64,000 nucleotides of DNA from Enhydrobacter aerosaccus (GCA_903915535.1 CAIWTJ010000186.1:1-64000); one strand, 5' to 3'. Shown: positions 48,718 through 57,669, counted from the first letter of the stretch. Numbers and translations: made by a program. Notes: generated by a model from the sequence alone, not told the origin.

Positions 48718-51700
48718 TGCTGAAGACTATCCTGCAATTCGGACTCACACGCCGGCCGATCGTCGTGCTCGCGGTGCTGGTCTTCATCGGCGCGGGCCTG
48801 TTCGCGTTCTCGCGGCTGAACATCGAGGCCTATCCCAACCCGGCGCCGGTCATCCTCGAGATCACGGCGCAGGCGCCCGGCCTCTCTGCCGAGGAGATGG
48901 AGAAGTACTACACGATCCCGATGGAGATCGCGCTCTACCCCACGCCGGGCGTGGTCAACATCCGCTCGACGTCGTTCTACGGACTGACCTTCGTGCGCGT
49001 GACCTTCAGGTACGGCGTCGACTTCGACACCGCCTACTCGCAAGCCGGCGTCTATCTGCAACAGGGCGTCAACCTGCCGGGCAACCAGGTGCCGCAGATC
49101 CAGCAGTCGAGCCTGGTCGGCGAGATCGTGCGCTATCAGGTGACGGGACCGCCCCATTTCGGACTGACCAATCTTCGCACCGTCCAGGATTGGGTCGTCG
49201 CGCGCCGGCTGCTCACCATCCCGGGCGTGGTGCAGATCAACAGCTGGGGCGGCACGACCAAGCAGTTCAACGTCAACGTCGATCTCGCCAAGCTCGAGGC
49301 CTACAACGCCACGATCCCGCAGATCATCACCGCGCTCGGCAACGCCAACGTCAATGTCGGCGGACGCGAGATCATCCTGGGTCAACAGTCCGTCAACATC
49401 CGCGGCGTCGGCCTGATCGACACCGGCGGCAACACCGACCTGACGCAAGGCCAACGAGTGAGCGACATCGAGAATGTCGTGCTGTCACAGACCAACGGCG
49501 TACCGGTCCAGATCAAGGACGTGGCCAAGGTCGAGGTAGGCTACATTCCGCGTCTCGGCATCGCCGGTCGCGACAACCAGCCCGACATTGCTGCGGCGAT
49601 CGTGGTCATGGGGCGCACCCAGCACACCAACGAGGTGTTGCCAAAGGTCGAGGCGGAGATCGAGAAGATCAACACCGACGGCACCCTGCCGCCGGGCGTC
49701 AAGGTCGTCACCTACTACGACCGCAGCACGCTGGTGAATGTTACCACCCACACGGTGCTGCACAACCTGGTGTTCGGCTGCCTGCTGGTCTTCCTGATCC
49801 AGTGGATCTTCCTCGGCGATCTGCGCAGCGCGATCATCGTCGGCGTGAACATCCCCTTCGCGTTGTTCTTCGCCGTGATGATCATGGTGGCGCGCGGCGA
49901 GGACGCCAATCTCCTGTCGGTCGGCGCCGTCGACTTCGGCATCATCATCGATTCGGCGGTGATCCTGGTCGAGAATGTCTTCCGCAACTTCCAGAGCAAT
50001 GCCGATAGCCGCCACCGGCTGTTGCAGCACCTGAGCGAGGGGCTGTGGGGGCCGGATCCGACGGCGTCAACCAGCGGACACGGCAGTTCCAAGCTGTGGA
50101 CCGACCGGCTGCGCCTGATCTTCGTGAGCGCGCTGCAGGTCGACCGGTCGATATTCTTCACGGCCGCGATCACCATTACCGCGTTCCTGCCGCTTTTCAC
50201 CATGTCGGGCGTCGAAGGCCAGATCTTCGGGCCGATGGCACGGACCTATGCCTATGCACTGACCGGCGCGCTGCTCGCCACCTTCACCGTGACGCCGGTA
50301 CTGGCGTCGATTGTGCTGCCGCTGCACGTCGAGGAAGTCGAGACGGTGATCGTGCGCGCCGTTCGGCGGACCTATACGCCGGTGCTGCGCTGGGCACTGC
50401 GGCGGGTGGCCGTCCCGCTCACGGTCGGAGCCGTGTTCCTGGTGTTCTCCGGCCTGCTCGCGACACGGCTGGGCAGCGAGTTCCTGCCAGCGCTGGAGGA
50501 GGGCAACTTCTGGATCCGCGCCTCGATGCCGCCGACGCTCAGCCTCGACGCCGGCGTCGCCGCCTCCGCCCGGATGCGCGAAATCCTGCTGCGCCATCCC
50601 GAGGTGCTGACGGTCGTGTCGCAACATGGCCGACCCGACAATGGCAGCGACGCCTCGCCCTTCTCCAACGTCGAGCTGTTCGCGCCGCTCAAGCCGCCCG
50701 ATCAGTGGTCGCCCGGCCTCGACAAGGACAAGCTGACCGAGATCCTGCAGAAGGAGTTCGAGGAGGCGTTGCCCGGCGTCGGTTTCAACTTCTCGCAGTA
50801 CATCCAGGACAATGTCGAGGAGGCCCTGTCGGGCGTGAAGGGCGCCAACTCGGTCAAGGTCGTCGGACCCGACCTCGCCGTACTGGAGAAAATCGCCGAC
50901 CAAATCATGAAAGAGATGGGCCAGGTCGAGGGCGTTGCCGACCTCGGCATCTTCCACGTCCTGGGCCAGCCCAACCTCAACATCCGCGTCGATCGCGAGA
51001 AGGCAGCCCGCTACGGCCTCAACACCGGCGACGTCAACTCGGTCGTCCAGGCGGCGATGGGCGGCACGAACGCAACAACGGTCCTGGAAGGCGACCGCCA
51101 ATTCGGCGTCGCGGTCCGGCTGGCCCGGCCCTATCGCGCGACCGTCGAGGAGATCGGCAGCGTCAAGGTGGGCTACCAGACTCCCGCCGGGACGAACGCC
51201 TACGTGCCGCTCAGCGAGCTCGCCGACATCTCGGTCGATACCGGCGCCTCCTACATCTACCGCGAGAGCAGCGCGCGCTATATCCCGATCAAGTTCAGCG
51301 TGCGCGGCCGTGACCTCGGCAGCACCGTCGCCGAGGCGCAGCGGCGCATCGCCCAAGGCATCAACCTGCCGACCGGCTACCGCATCCTGTGGTCGGGTGA
51401 GTTCGACAACCTGCAGCAGGCCACCCAGCGGCTGATGATCATCGTACCGATCACCTTCCTGCTGATCCTCGTGCTGCTATACGGCCTGTTCAACACCCTT
51501 CGCGACAGCCTGATTGCCGTGGCGGGCATTCCCTTCGCCGTCGGCGGGGGCGTGGTGGCACTCTACGTCACGGGCCAGGACTTCAGCGTCTCGGCGGCGA
51601 TCGGCTTCATCTCGCTGGCGGGCGTCGCAGTGATGGACGGCATCCTCAACATCACCTACTTCCGCGAGCTCTTGAGCCGCGGCATGTCGTTCGAAGAGGC

Positions 51701-51956
51701 GATCTTCAACGGCGCCGAGCAGCGCATGCGGCCGATGCTGATGACGGCCTTGTCGGCCGGCGTCGGCCTCTTCCCGGCGGCCATCTCGGAAGGCATCGGC
51801 AGCCAGGTGCAGAAGCCGCTCGCCACCGTCGTGGTGGGCGGCATGCTGCTCGGCCCGATCATGCTGCTGGTCGTCGCGCCGGCGATCCGCAAGGTCTTCC
51901 TCAAGGCCTACACCCGCAGCCCCGAGCGCATGGAACAGGCAGAGGAAACCGAATGA
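48717..51956 (+). CDS. HME-type RND efflux pump (CusA/CzcA family)
   Basis: A 1079-residue inner-membrane proton-driven pump with the usual 12 helices and two large periplasmic loops. Helix 4 carries DFGIIIDSAVILVEN (near residue 406), the Asp-Asp-Glu signature that marks heavy-metal-efflux RND proteins. The metal is not certain: I did not see a clear CusA-type Met triad. An extra cytosolic insertion (about 425-460, DSRHRLLQHLSEG and following) lies between the two halves of the first bundle. The start ATG 48717 overlaps the adaptor stop. The stop overlaps the channel gene by 4 bases. Confidence 0.92.
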   Translation: MLKTILQFGLTRRPIVVLAVLVFIGAGLFAFSRLNIEAYPNPAPVILEITAQAPGLSAEEMEKYYTIPMEIALYPTPGVVNIRSTSFYGLTFVRVTFRYGVDFDTAYSQAGVYLQQGVNLPGNQVPQIQQSSLVGEIVRYQVTGPPHFGLTNLRTVQDWVVARRLLTIPGVVQINSWGGTTKQFNVNVDLAKLEAYNATIPQIITALGNANVNVGGREIILGQQSVNIRGVGLIDTGGNTDLTQGQRVSDIENVVLSQTNGVPVQIKDVAKVEVGYIPRLGIAGRDNQPDIAAAIVVMGRTQHTNEVLPKVEAEIEKINTDGTLPPGVKVVTYYDRSTLVNVTTHTVLHNLVFGCLLVFLIQWIFLGDLRSAIIVGVNIPFALFFAVMIMVARGEDANLLSVGAVDFGIIIDSAVILVENVFRNFQSNADSRHRLLQHLSEGLWGPDPTASTSGHGSSKLWTDRLRLIFVSALQVDRSIFFTAAITITAFLPLFTMSGVEGQIFGPMARTYAYALTGALLATFTVTPVLASIVLPLHVEEVETVIVRAVRRTYTPVLRWALRRVAVPLTVGAVFLVFSGLLATRLGSEFLPALEEGNFWIRASMPPTLSLDAGVAASARMREILLRHPEVLTVVSQHGRPDNGSDASPFSNVELFAPLKPPDQWSPGLDKDKLTEILQKEFEEALPGVGFNFSQYIQDNVEEALSGVKGANSVKVVGPDLAVLEKIADQIMKEMGQVEGVADLGIFHVLGQPNLNIRVDREKAARYGLNTGDVNSVVQAAMGGTNATTVLEGDRQFGVAVRLARPYRATVEEIGSVKVGYQTPAGTNAYVPLSELADISVDTGASYIYRESSARYIPIKFSVRGRDLGSTVAEAQRRIAQGINLPTGYRILWSGEFDNLQQATQRLMIIVPITFLLILVLLYGLFNTLRDSLIAVAGIPFAVGGGVVALYVTGQDFSVSAAIGFISLAGVAVMDGILNITYFRELLSRGMSFEEAIFNGAEQRMRPMLMTALSAGVGLFPAAISEGIGSQVQKPLATVVVGGMLLGPIMLLVVAPAIRKVFLKAYTRSPERMEQAEETE

Positions 51957-53626
51957 TCCGCTCCTCCGGTGTATGCTTCGCGCTTGTCGCGGCGCTCCTG
52001 CCCGCGTTGGGCGGCTGCACGGTCGGCCCCGACTTCCTGCGTCCCGATCCGCCAAAGGACAAGAGCTACTTTACGGAAGCGGCACCGGACGAGACCGTCG
52101 CCGTTCCGAATGTCCTGGGCGGCGAAGCGCAGCGGTTCGTGGCCGATCTCGAAATTCCGGCGCAATGGTGGCAGGTCTACCAATCCAAGCCGCTCAACGA
52201 CCTGATCGAGCGCTCGCTCAAGGCTAACGCCGACATCCAGTCCGCGATACAGGCGCTCAAGGCCGCGCAGGAGAGCGCCAAGGCGCAGCGCGCGGCGCTG
52301 TTTCCGACCGTGACGGCTACTGGCTCGGCTACCCACAATCAGACGTCGAATGTCATCTCGCCGACCCCGGCGGCCGGCGGTAACGTCTTCGGCCTTTTCA
52401 CGGGCCTGCTCAATATCAACTACCTGCTCGACATATGGGGCGGCACGCGCCGCGCCGCCGAATCGGCGGAAGCCCAGGCAGAGGCGCAATGTTTCGTGCT
52501 GGAGGCGGCCTATCTGACGCTGACCTCGAACGTCGTCGTGGCCGCGCTCACCGAAGCCTCGCTGCGCGGGCAGATCGCCGCCACCGAGCGCACCATCGAA
52601 ATCCAGCGCCAGACCCTGGTCCTGCTGCAGCGCCGCCTGGCGCTCGGGCAATCGGCCGTCGCCGATGTCGCCACCCAGGAGACGGCGCTGGCTCAGTCCG
52701 AAATCCCGCTCCAGCCGCTCAAGAACCAGCTCAGCCAGCAGCGTCATCTGCTGGCCCAGCTTACGGGCCAGACGACGGCACACGTTCCCGCCGACACATT
52801 CGAGCTCGCCGAGCTCGCCTTGCCGCAGGAGCTGCCGGTCTCCCTGCCGTCACGCATGGTCGAGCAACGGCCAGACATCCGTTCAGCCGAGGCCAGCGTC
52901 CATGCCGCCGGAGCACAGGTCGGGGTGACGACGGCCGCTCTGCTGCCGCAGTTCACTCTCGGAATTGTCTACGGTTCGACCGCCACGTCTTCGGACTTGC
53001 TGTTCAGCGATGTGCTCGGACCGACGGTCGTGGCGGGCGGTGGCTTCGCGCAGACCTTGCTCGACGGCGGCGCCAGCCTGGCGCGGCGCCGGGCGGCGAT
53101 CGCTGCCTGGGAGCAGGCCAAGTCGCAGTATCGCTCGACCGTGCTGACGGCGTTCCGAAACGTCGCCGACACGATGCGCGCGTTGGAATTCGACGCCCTT
53201 ACGCTACGCTCCGCGGCAAATGCCGAGCGGACGGCGCGGCTCAGCCTCGACATTACGCGCCGCCGGCTGCAAGCCGGCGACGCCGGCATCCTCGATATCC
53301 TGAACGCCGAGTTGATGTACCAGCAGGCGGCACTTGCCTTGGTCCAAGCCCAGGCGGCGCGCTACTCCGACACAGCCGCCCTCTTCCAGGCGCTGGGTGG
53401 TGGCTGGTGGAATCGCGACGCCGAGGGCAAGCCCAGCCCGGCCAAGCGGGCGACCTGCAAGGCGCCCACCAATCCGCTCAAGCCACAACCCTGGCCCGAC
53501 AGCAAGCCGCAAGCTCGATCCGAATCTGCCACACCACAGACCACGACCAATGCAAGTCAACCGGCATCGGTCCAGCCAGCGTCGGCGCCGTCCAAGCCGT
53601 TCTGGAACTGGCGTTTCGGGAGATGA
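51953..53626 (+). CDS. Outer-membrane factor lipoprotein (NodT/TolC family)
   Basis: A 557-residue RND channel protein. The lipobox ALGGC puts the lipid on Cys22, followed by TVGPDFLRPDPP, the standard NodT opening. Two OEP repeats (about 60-280 and 285-490) form the helical barrel, with LPSRMVEQRPDIRSAEA as the conserved family segment. The C-terminal 60 residues are an unusual Pro/Ser/Gln-rich tail (KPQARSESATPQTTTNASQ and more). It is translationally coupled to the pump (ATGA overlap). A decayed copy of its C-terminal part is at 54845-55030. Confidence 0.92.
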   Translation: MIRSSGVCFALVAALLPALGGCTVGPDFLRPDPPKDKSYFTEAAPDETVAVPNVLGGEAQRFVADLEIPAQWWQVYQSKPLNDLIERSLKANADIQSAIQALKAAQESAKAQRAALFPTVTATGSATHNQTSNVISPTPAAGGNVFGLFTGLLNINYLLDIWGGTRRAAESAEAQAEAQCFVLEAAYLTLTSNVVVAALTEASLRGQIAATERTIEIQRQTLVLLQRRLALGQSAVADVATQETALAQSEIPLQPLKNQLSQQRHLLAQLTGQTTAHVPADTFELAELALPQELPVSLPSRMVEQRPDIRSAEASVHAAGAQVGVTTAALLPQFTLGIVYGSTATSSDLLFSDVLGPTVVAGGGFAQTLLDGGASLARRRAAIAAWEQAKSQYRSTVLTAFRNVADTMRALEFDALTLRSAANAERTARLSLDITRRRLQAGDAGILDILNAELMYQQAALALVQAQAARYSDTAALFQALGGGWWNRDAEGKPSPAKRATCKAPTNPLKPQPWPDSKPQARSESATPQTTTNASQPASVQPASAPSKPFWNWRFGR

Positions 53627-53630
53627 CCAC

Positions 53631-54476
53631 ATGCGCATGATTGCACAATCCGTCGCCCTGAAGATTTCTGTTTGCCTGATTGCAAGCATGTTGACCTATC
53701 CGGCCGCCGCCCAAAGCCAACCGGACGGCTCCGAAGTGCGCGCCAGTGACCTGCTGGCGATCCAGCTTTATGCGGTCGGCGGCGGTTTCTTCACGTCCGC
53801 AAGAAGCAGCAATGTGACCGGCGTCGACATGACCAACGGTGCTGGCAACTTCCTGATTTCCAGCCAGGCGGGCGGTGGATCATCGACGACGCCGCTCTTG
53901 GGGGCTCGTATCCATGTGCCCATGTTCTGGTACATGCATGACGAACAGCATCTGGGATTGAGTGTCTTCTTCGAGACTGGCCTTCAATCGGGTCTGGGCA
54001 GGACATCGCGCACGCAGTCTTTTCTGAACACCAGTTCCATGGCTGCCGATTTCGGCTCCAATGCCGTCAGGGAATATTATCAGATTCCCCTGCTGGCCGG
54101 CCTCACTGTTCCAATCGGCGACCGTTCGGCAGGCCCCAGGGCATTGCTCGACCTCTATGGCGGCTTCACGCTCGACAGCTGGTCCCAGGTCCTGCAAGGC
54201 GTCGAGGCGAATGCTCCTGGCCAACAGGGCTTCTACGCGGAGAACCGGCGCTTCAGCGCCGATCCGACGCTCGGCATCGGTGTCCGCGTACCGGTGGGTA
54301 GCCTCGACGCCGGGCTGCCTCTCTTTTTCGGGCTGAATGCCGAGCTACAGCTCCGTCCTGGCAGCGTGGTGCTGGCGAATTCAAACAACTTTGCCGTGAG
54401 TTACTACGGCACACTCGACCCCTATGCCAACCTGGCGGTCATGGCGCGGTTCGGCATTGCCTTCGGCGGCCGATAG
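53631..54476 (+). CDS. Exported probable beta-barrel protein of the RND operon
   Basis: A 281-residue protein with signal peptide (about 1-27, ending YPAAA). The rest alternates short amphipathic strands (LLGARIHVPMFWYMHDEQHLG, LSVFFETGLQ, LAVMARFGIAFGGR) and ends with an aromatic-to-Arg terminus, like small outer-membrane beta-barrels. It begins 4 bases after the channel gene stop, so it belongs to the operon. Not part of known RND pumps; it might stabilise the channel or act as a porin. The family is unrecognised. Confidence 0.65.
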   Translation: MRMIAQSVALKISVCLIASMLTYPAAAQSQPDGSEVRASDLLAIQLYAVGGGFFTSARSSNVTGVDMTNGAGNFLISSQAGGGSSTTPLLGARIHVPMFWYMHDEQHLGLSVFFETGLQSGLGRTSRTQSFLNTSSMAADFGSNAVREYYQIPLLAGLTVPIGDRSAGPRALLDLYGGFTLDSWSQVLQGVEANAPGQQGFYAENRRFSADPTLGIGVRVPVGSLDAGLPLFFGLNAELQLRPGSVVLANSNNFAVSYYGTLDPYANLAVMARFGIAFGGR

Positions 54477-54499
54477 CGGCGCAGCAGCGGGAGACGAGA

Positions 54500-54808
54500 A
54501 TGAGAGGATTGCTCATGGCGTTGACGGGGCTCGCCGTTGTCGGCGCGACGTTTTTGCCCGGCTGCGCCATCACGTGCAGTGCCAGCGCCAACAAGCTCGC
54601 GGCTCTACGGCGCGGCATGACCTATGACGAGGCGACCCGAGTCATGGGTTGTCCAGGCGCGGTCGTGACGGAACGCGGGCCTGCGAATGCAGATTATGCC
54701 ATCGTCGAGTGGAACGGGCCCGATTCGGTGTTCTTCAGTCGCACACGGATCAATTTCCAGGACGGCAAGCTCCTGTCCTACATCACAGAAAAACGAGGGG
54801 CCCTGTGA
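54500..54808 (+). CDS. Small lipoprotein (BamE/SmpA-like)
   Basis: A 102-residue lipoprotein: signal MRGLLMALTGLAVVGATFLP, then lipobox Cys22 (LPGC). The mature part NKLAALRRGMTYDEATRVMG and later NFQDGKLLSYITEK resembles the SmpA/OmlA (BamE) two-strand-two-helix fold. It lies 23 bases after the beta-barrel gene with GGGAGACGAG before ATG 54500. It is the last intact gene of the pump operon. A truncated paralogue lies at 55157-55315. Its role in the pump assembly is inferred. Confidence 0.7.
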   Translation: MRGLLMALTGLAVVGATFLPGCAITCSASANKLAALRRGMTYDEATRVMGCPGAVVTERGPANADYAIVEWNGPDSVFFSRTRINFQDGKLLSYITEKRGAL

Positions 54809-54844
54809 GTGCCTCTCAGCAGCAATACCCTTAGGAGAGAAAAT

Positions 54845-55030
54845 GTGACCAACGTGAAGATGCTACTCGCCGTGGCACTCGTCCAGACGCGCGCGAGTCG
54901 CTACGCCGACACCGCGGCACTCTACCAGGCATTGGGTGGTGGGTGGTGGAACCGCGACGATGAGGGGAAAACGGCGCCTGCGAAGCGCGCCGTGTGCAAG
55001 GCGCCCAAACCATTATCGCGCAAGGAGTGC
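54845..55030 (+). pseudogene. Decayed C-terminal fragment of a NodT-type channel gene
   Basis: The frame from GTG 54845 reads LLAVALVQTRASRYADTAAL then YQALGGGWWNRDDEGK and KRAVCKAPKPLS. This matches, with changes, LALVQAQAARYSDTAALFQA and the following part of the intact channel gene (about codons 460-505). It lacks everything upstream. A Shine-Dalgarno (TAGGAGAG) stands before the GTG, so a short peptide could still be made. It marks a second, lost copy of the pump locus. Confidence 0.75.
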
Positions 55031-55034
55031 GAAC

Positions 55035-55166
55035 ATGAGAACGATCCTCGTCGTCATCGGACTGCTGCTCGTATGCGGAGCGGCCTCCGCCGCCGGTTGC
55101 CCTCCTGGCACCAAGTACCAGTGCACGCAATCTGCCAAAGGCAAGGTGGTCTGCTCGTGTCACTGA
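55035..55166 (+). CDS. Small cysteine-rich exported peptide
   Basis: A 43-residue protein: signal MRTILVVIGLLLVCGAASAA, then mature GCPPGTKYQCTQSAKGKVVC plus SCH, with four cysteines in 23 residues. AAGGAG precedes ATG 55035 at ideal spacing. The reading frame differs from the pseudogenes on both sides. It may be a disulfide-stabilised periplasmic peptide. Its stop overlaps the next remnant, which starts at 55157. Confidence 0.55.
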   Translation: MRTILVVIGLLLVCGAASAAGCPPGTKYQCTQSAKGKVVCSCH

Positions 55167-55315
55167 GAGCAGGCCTCATTGTGGGAGCGGCGATGCTACT
55201 GAGCGGCTGTGCGGGCACCTGCCGCGCCACCGACGACAAGCTCGCCGCGCTTCCAGTCGGGCTCGTCGGTGCTGTCGTCATCGCCGGTCCAGTAGAAGAT
55301 TTCGGCCATGGATAG
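55157..55315 (+). pseudogene. Truncated paralogue of the BamE-like lipoprotein
   Basis: From GTG 55157 the frame reads a signal and lipobox (GAAMLLSGC) then AGTCRATDDKLAALPVG, parallel to AITCSASANKLAALRRG in the lipoprotein at 54500-54808. After that it diverges (LVGAVVIAGPVEDFGHG) and stops at 52 residues instead of 102. It is the second piece of a duplicated pump-operon end. Confidence 0.65.
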
Positions 55316-55345
55316 GTAACGCCGGACGCCGGACCTTGTGCCACC

Positions 55346-55639
55346 TTAGCGCCGTCGCGTGAGTCGTTCGATTGCCTTGGGATGTCGCCGCACCGGTCCA
55401 TTGCGCACCTCGGCCACCATGCCGGGCATCTTCGCCGGATCGTCGAACGTCTGTTTGGCCTCCGCGCCGCACCTCGAGCAGCTGAAGGTCGTGCGTCGGC
55501 TGTCCCGCTCGGCGATCTCGGCCGTCATGTAGAGCGGGGCGTAGCGCTTGCAGGGCCAGCAGACGACATAGACGAGGCCGAGCACGTGGGTGACGGCGCG
55601 GAAGGTGCTGGGTGTGCCTTTCCAATCGCGGGTCGACAT
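55346..55639 (-). CDS. Hypothetical small zinc-ribbon-like protein
   Basis: A 97-residue protein beginning MSTRDWKGTPSTFRAVTHVL. Two CxxC pairs (VVCWPCKRYAPLY and FSCSRCGAEAKQTF) about 35 residues apart suggest a zinc ribbon. The C-terminus is basic (RRHPKAIERLTRRR). The start ATG 55639 was chosen over the longer frame to 55762, which has no family-like sequence. It is the last gene inside the island. Function unknown; DNA or RNA binding is possible. Confidence 0.6.
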   Translation of the reverse strand: MSTRDWKGTPSTFRAVTHVLGLVYVVCWPCKRYAPLYMTAEIAERDSRRTTFSCSRCGAEAKQTFDDPAKMPGMVAEVRNGPVRRHPKAIERLTRRR

Positions 55640-55800
55640 GGCGGAAAAATACCGCGCGCTGCATCGAACAACGCGGCAACAGTTCCCCAGGCTTCCCCAG
55701 CGGTTGCTGTCGTGTTCTGTCGAATTGTGTCTTGCTGTGTCACGATCGCCGACAATGTCCACAGGGGCCGCGTCGAAAACATCGCGCTTTCAAAGGAAAG

Positions 55801-55846
55801 CTGGTGCTGCCGCACAGGATTGAACTGTGGACCTCCCCCTTACCAA
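55801..55846. repeat. Right attachment repeat (within tRNA-Thr)
   Basis: 46 bases identical to 19601-19646, same orientation, exactly 36,200 bases apart. This copy is part of the intact tRNA-Thr gene. Confidence 0.93.
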
Positions 55847-55876
55847 GGGGGTGCTCTACCACTGAGCTACGGCAGC
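55802..55876 (-). tRNA. tRNA-Thr (anticodon GGT)
   Basis: A complete tRNA on the minus strand: acceptor GCTGCCG paired with CGGCAGC, D-arm GCTC-AGTGGTA-GAGC, anticodon stem CCCCC/GGGGG with loop TTGGTAA (anticodon GGT, Thr), T-arm CACAG-TTCAATC-CTGTG, discriminator A and encoded CCA. 75 nt with CCA. Its 3' part is the integration target of the island, and integration leaves the gene intact. Confidence 0.97.
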
Positions 55877-55986
55877 GAAGGGCGCGGATATGCCATAGGG
55901 GGGCGGGCGGTTCAACCATCGACACCGGAGCTTGCCGCCGGGCACGCCGCGAGCCTACCATTTGCCCAAAATAAGGGAGGAATCGC

Positions 55987-57090
55987 ATGGACTGGCGCCC
56001 GATTTCCGCTGATTCGCACATCACGGAGCCGCCGAACTGCTACCTCGACCATATCGACCCCAAGTTTCGCGAGCGGGCGCCCAAGGTCGTCAGCCTCGAG
56101 AAAATGGGGGACACCTTCATCGTCGACGGCATGAAGACGCCGGTGCCGCTCGGGCTGATCGCCGCAGCCGGCATCGCCCCCAAGGACATCCGCATCGGCG
56201 GCGCCAGGTTCGACGATCTCCACAAGGGTGGCTGGGACCCGAAGATGCGGCTCGCGGACCAGGATCGCGACGGCGTCGGCGCCGAGCTTATCTATCCGAC
56301 CGTCGGCATGCTGATCTGCAATCACCCCGACTTCGACTACAAGAAGGCCTGCTTCGATGCCTATAACCGCTGGCTCCAGGCCTATTGCAGCCATGCCCCC
56401 CGGCGCCTGATCGGCATGGGCCAGACCGCGATCCGCACGATCAAGGAGGGCATTGCCGATCTCGAGCACATCAAGGCGATGGGCTTCAAGGGCGTGATGA
56501 TGCCCGGCAATCCCGGAGAGAAGGACTACGACGACCCCGCGTTCGATCCGTTCTGGGAAGCCGCGATCGCGCTCGGGATGCCGTTGTCGTTCCACATCCT
56601 CACGACCTCGGGTGACAATACGCTCGCCAAGCCGCGCGGGCCGAAGCTCAACGGGTTTCTATCGATCATCCGCGGCTGCCAGGACATCATGGGAATGCTG
56701 GTCTTCTCGGGTGTCTTCGAGCGCTTCCCGAAGCTCCGCGTCGTCTGCGTCGAGGCCGATGCGGGCTGGGCGCCGCACTTCGCCTATCGCATGGACCACG
56801 CCTACAAACGGCACCGCTACTGGATGAAGGGCAAGGATCTCGCGCGCCTGCCGTCGGAGTATTTCCGCGAGAACATCTCGCTCACCTTCCAGGACGACTA
56901 CACGGCGTTCCAGTTCGCACACCTGATGGGCGACAGGCAGCTGATGTGGGCGAGCGATTTCCCGCACAGCGACTCGACCTGGCCATGGAGCCAGGACGTG
57001 ATCAGGGAACAGACCGGCCATCTCGGCGACGCCGAGAGGAAGCGCATCCTCCACGACAACGTCGCCGAACTCTACCAGCTCGCGGCCTGA
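55987..57090 (+). CDS. Amidohydrolase-family hydrolase (COG2159 type)
   Basis: A 367-residue TIM-barrel enzyme. First metal motif SADSHITEPPNCYLDHI, later histidines in LSFHILTTSG, and the C-terminal acidic motif MWASDFPHSDSTWPWSQD. This set fits the amidohydrolase 2 (ACMSD-like) family, which hydrolyses or decarboxylates aromatic or related compounds. GGAGGAATCGC precedes ATG 55987. It is first in the chromosome to the right of the island, 111 bases past the tRNA. It is distantly related to the hydrolase at 17589-18692. Substrate unknown. Confidence 0.85.
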   Translation: MDWRPISADSHITEPPNCYLDHIDPKFRERAPKVVSLEKMGDTFIVDGMKTPVPLGLIAAAGIAPKDIRIGGARFDDLHKGGWDPKMRLADQDRDGVGAELIYPTVGMLICNHPDFDYKKACFDAYNRWLQAYCSHAPRRLIGMGQTAIRTIKEGIADLEHIKAMGFKGVMMPGNPGEKDYDDPAFDPFWEAAIALGMPLSFHILTTSGDNTLAKPRGPKLNGFLSIIRGCQDIMGMLVFSGVFERFPKLRVVCVEADAGWAPHFAYRMDHAYKRHRYWMKGKDLARLPSEYFRENISLTFQDDYTAFQFAHLMGDRQLMWASDFPHSDSTWPWSQDVIREQTGHLGDAERKRILHDNVAELYQLAA

Positions 57091-57669
57091 CTAGCGCCGG
57101 CGCGGGTTGGCCGTATTCAGCTCGGCGCGGGCCTGCTGGACCTGGCGATCGCGCGAGTCGATTCCCTCCGCCTGGTCAAGCAGTCGATCGGCGGTCACAT
57201 AGTCGTGGCGCAGGATCGCCGCGCGCGCCTGGGCAACCAGGGCCTCGACGCGATTGTCCTGCTGGCTGTTCTGGCGCTGGGCGTGCTGCTGCGCGTCGCG
57301 CAGATCGCGGCGCGCGGCGATCACGTCGGACGAGCGCGGGTCGATGCGCTCGGCCTGGTCGAGGGCGCGGTCGACGCTGGCGAAGTCGCCGCGCGTTATC
57401 GCCCGCCGGGCATCGAGCACCAGCGTGTTGAGCTGCTGCACCTGCGACGCGCTCGGGCCGCTGGGCGCAGCCGGCTGAGGGGCGGGCGCGGCCACGGGCG
57501 GCCGCAGCGCAGGAGCCGGAGGCGTTGCGACCGGGGCGGGAGCGGTCGCAACCACGGGCGCGGGCGTCGTGGTGAACGCGCCCTTGTCGTTGGCGATGTA
57601 GAGGCCGCCGCCCACGACGGCGACACCGAGAGCGCCGACCAGTCCGTAAAGCATGCCGTTGCTGGCCAT
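57091..57669 (-). CDS. Membrane-anchored Pro/Ala-rich protein with C-terminal repeats
   Basis: A 192-residue protein. N-terminal helix (about 5-25, GMLYGLVGALGVAVVGGGLYI), a proline/alanine spacer (about 35-75), then a helical domain of two similar repeats: LDQAERIDPRSSDVIAARRD and LDQAEGIDSRDRQVQQARAE. These look like TPR-type units for protein contacts. AAGGAGACGACA precedes ATG 57669. It converges on the amidohydrolase gene (adjacent stops). It would sit in the periplasm, anchored to the inner membrane. Confidence 0.7.
   Translation of the reverse strand: MASNGMLYGLVGALGVAVVGGGLYIANDKGAFTTTPAPVVATAPAPVATPPAPALRPPVAAPAPQPAAPSGPSASQVQQLNTLVLDARRAITRGDFASVDRALDQAERIDPRSSDVIAARRDLRDAQQHAQRQNSQQDNRVEALVAQARAAILRHDYVTADRLLDQAEGIDSRDRQVQQARAELNTANPRRR

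Larger units (their letters stand above)
19601..55846. mobile_element. 36.2-kb integrative mobilizable element in a tRNA-Thr gene
   Basis: A 46-bp perfect direct repeat stands at 19601-19646 and 55801-55846. It equals the tRNA-Thr(GGT) 3' portion from the CCA end to the anticodon loop, plus one flanking base. The intact tRNA lies at the right end. A tyrosine recombinase gene ends 23 bases inside the left repeat. The interior holds small DNA-binding proteins, a TraA-type relaxase, a toxin-antitoxin pair, an insertion sequence and accessory signalling and efflux genes. No type IV secretion genes were found, so transfer would need help from another element. The boundary evidence is direct; the mobility is inferred from gene families. 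Confidence 0.9.
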
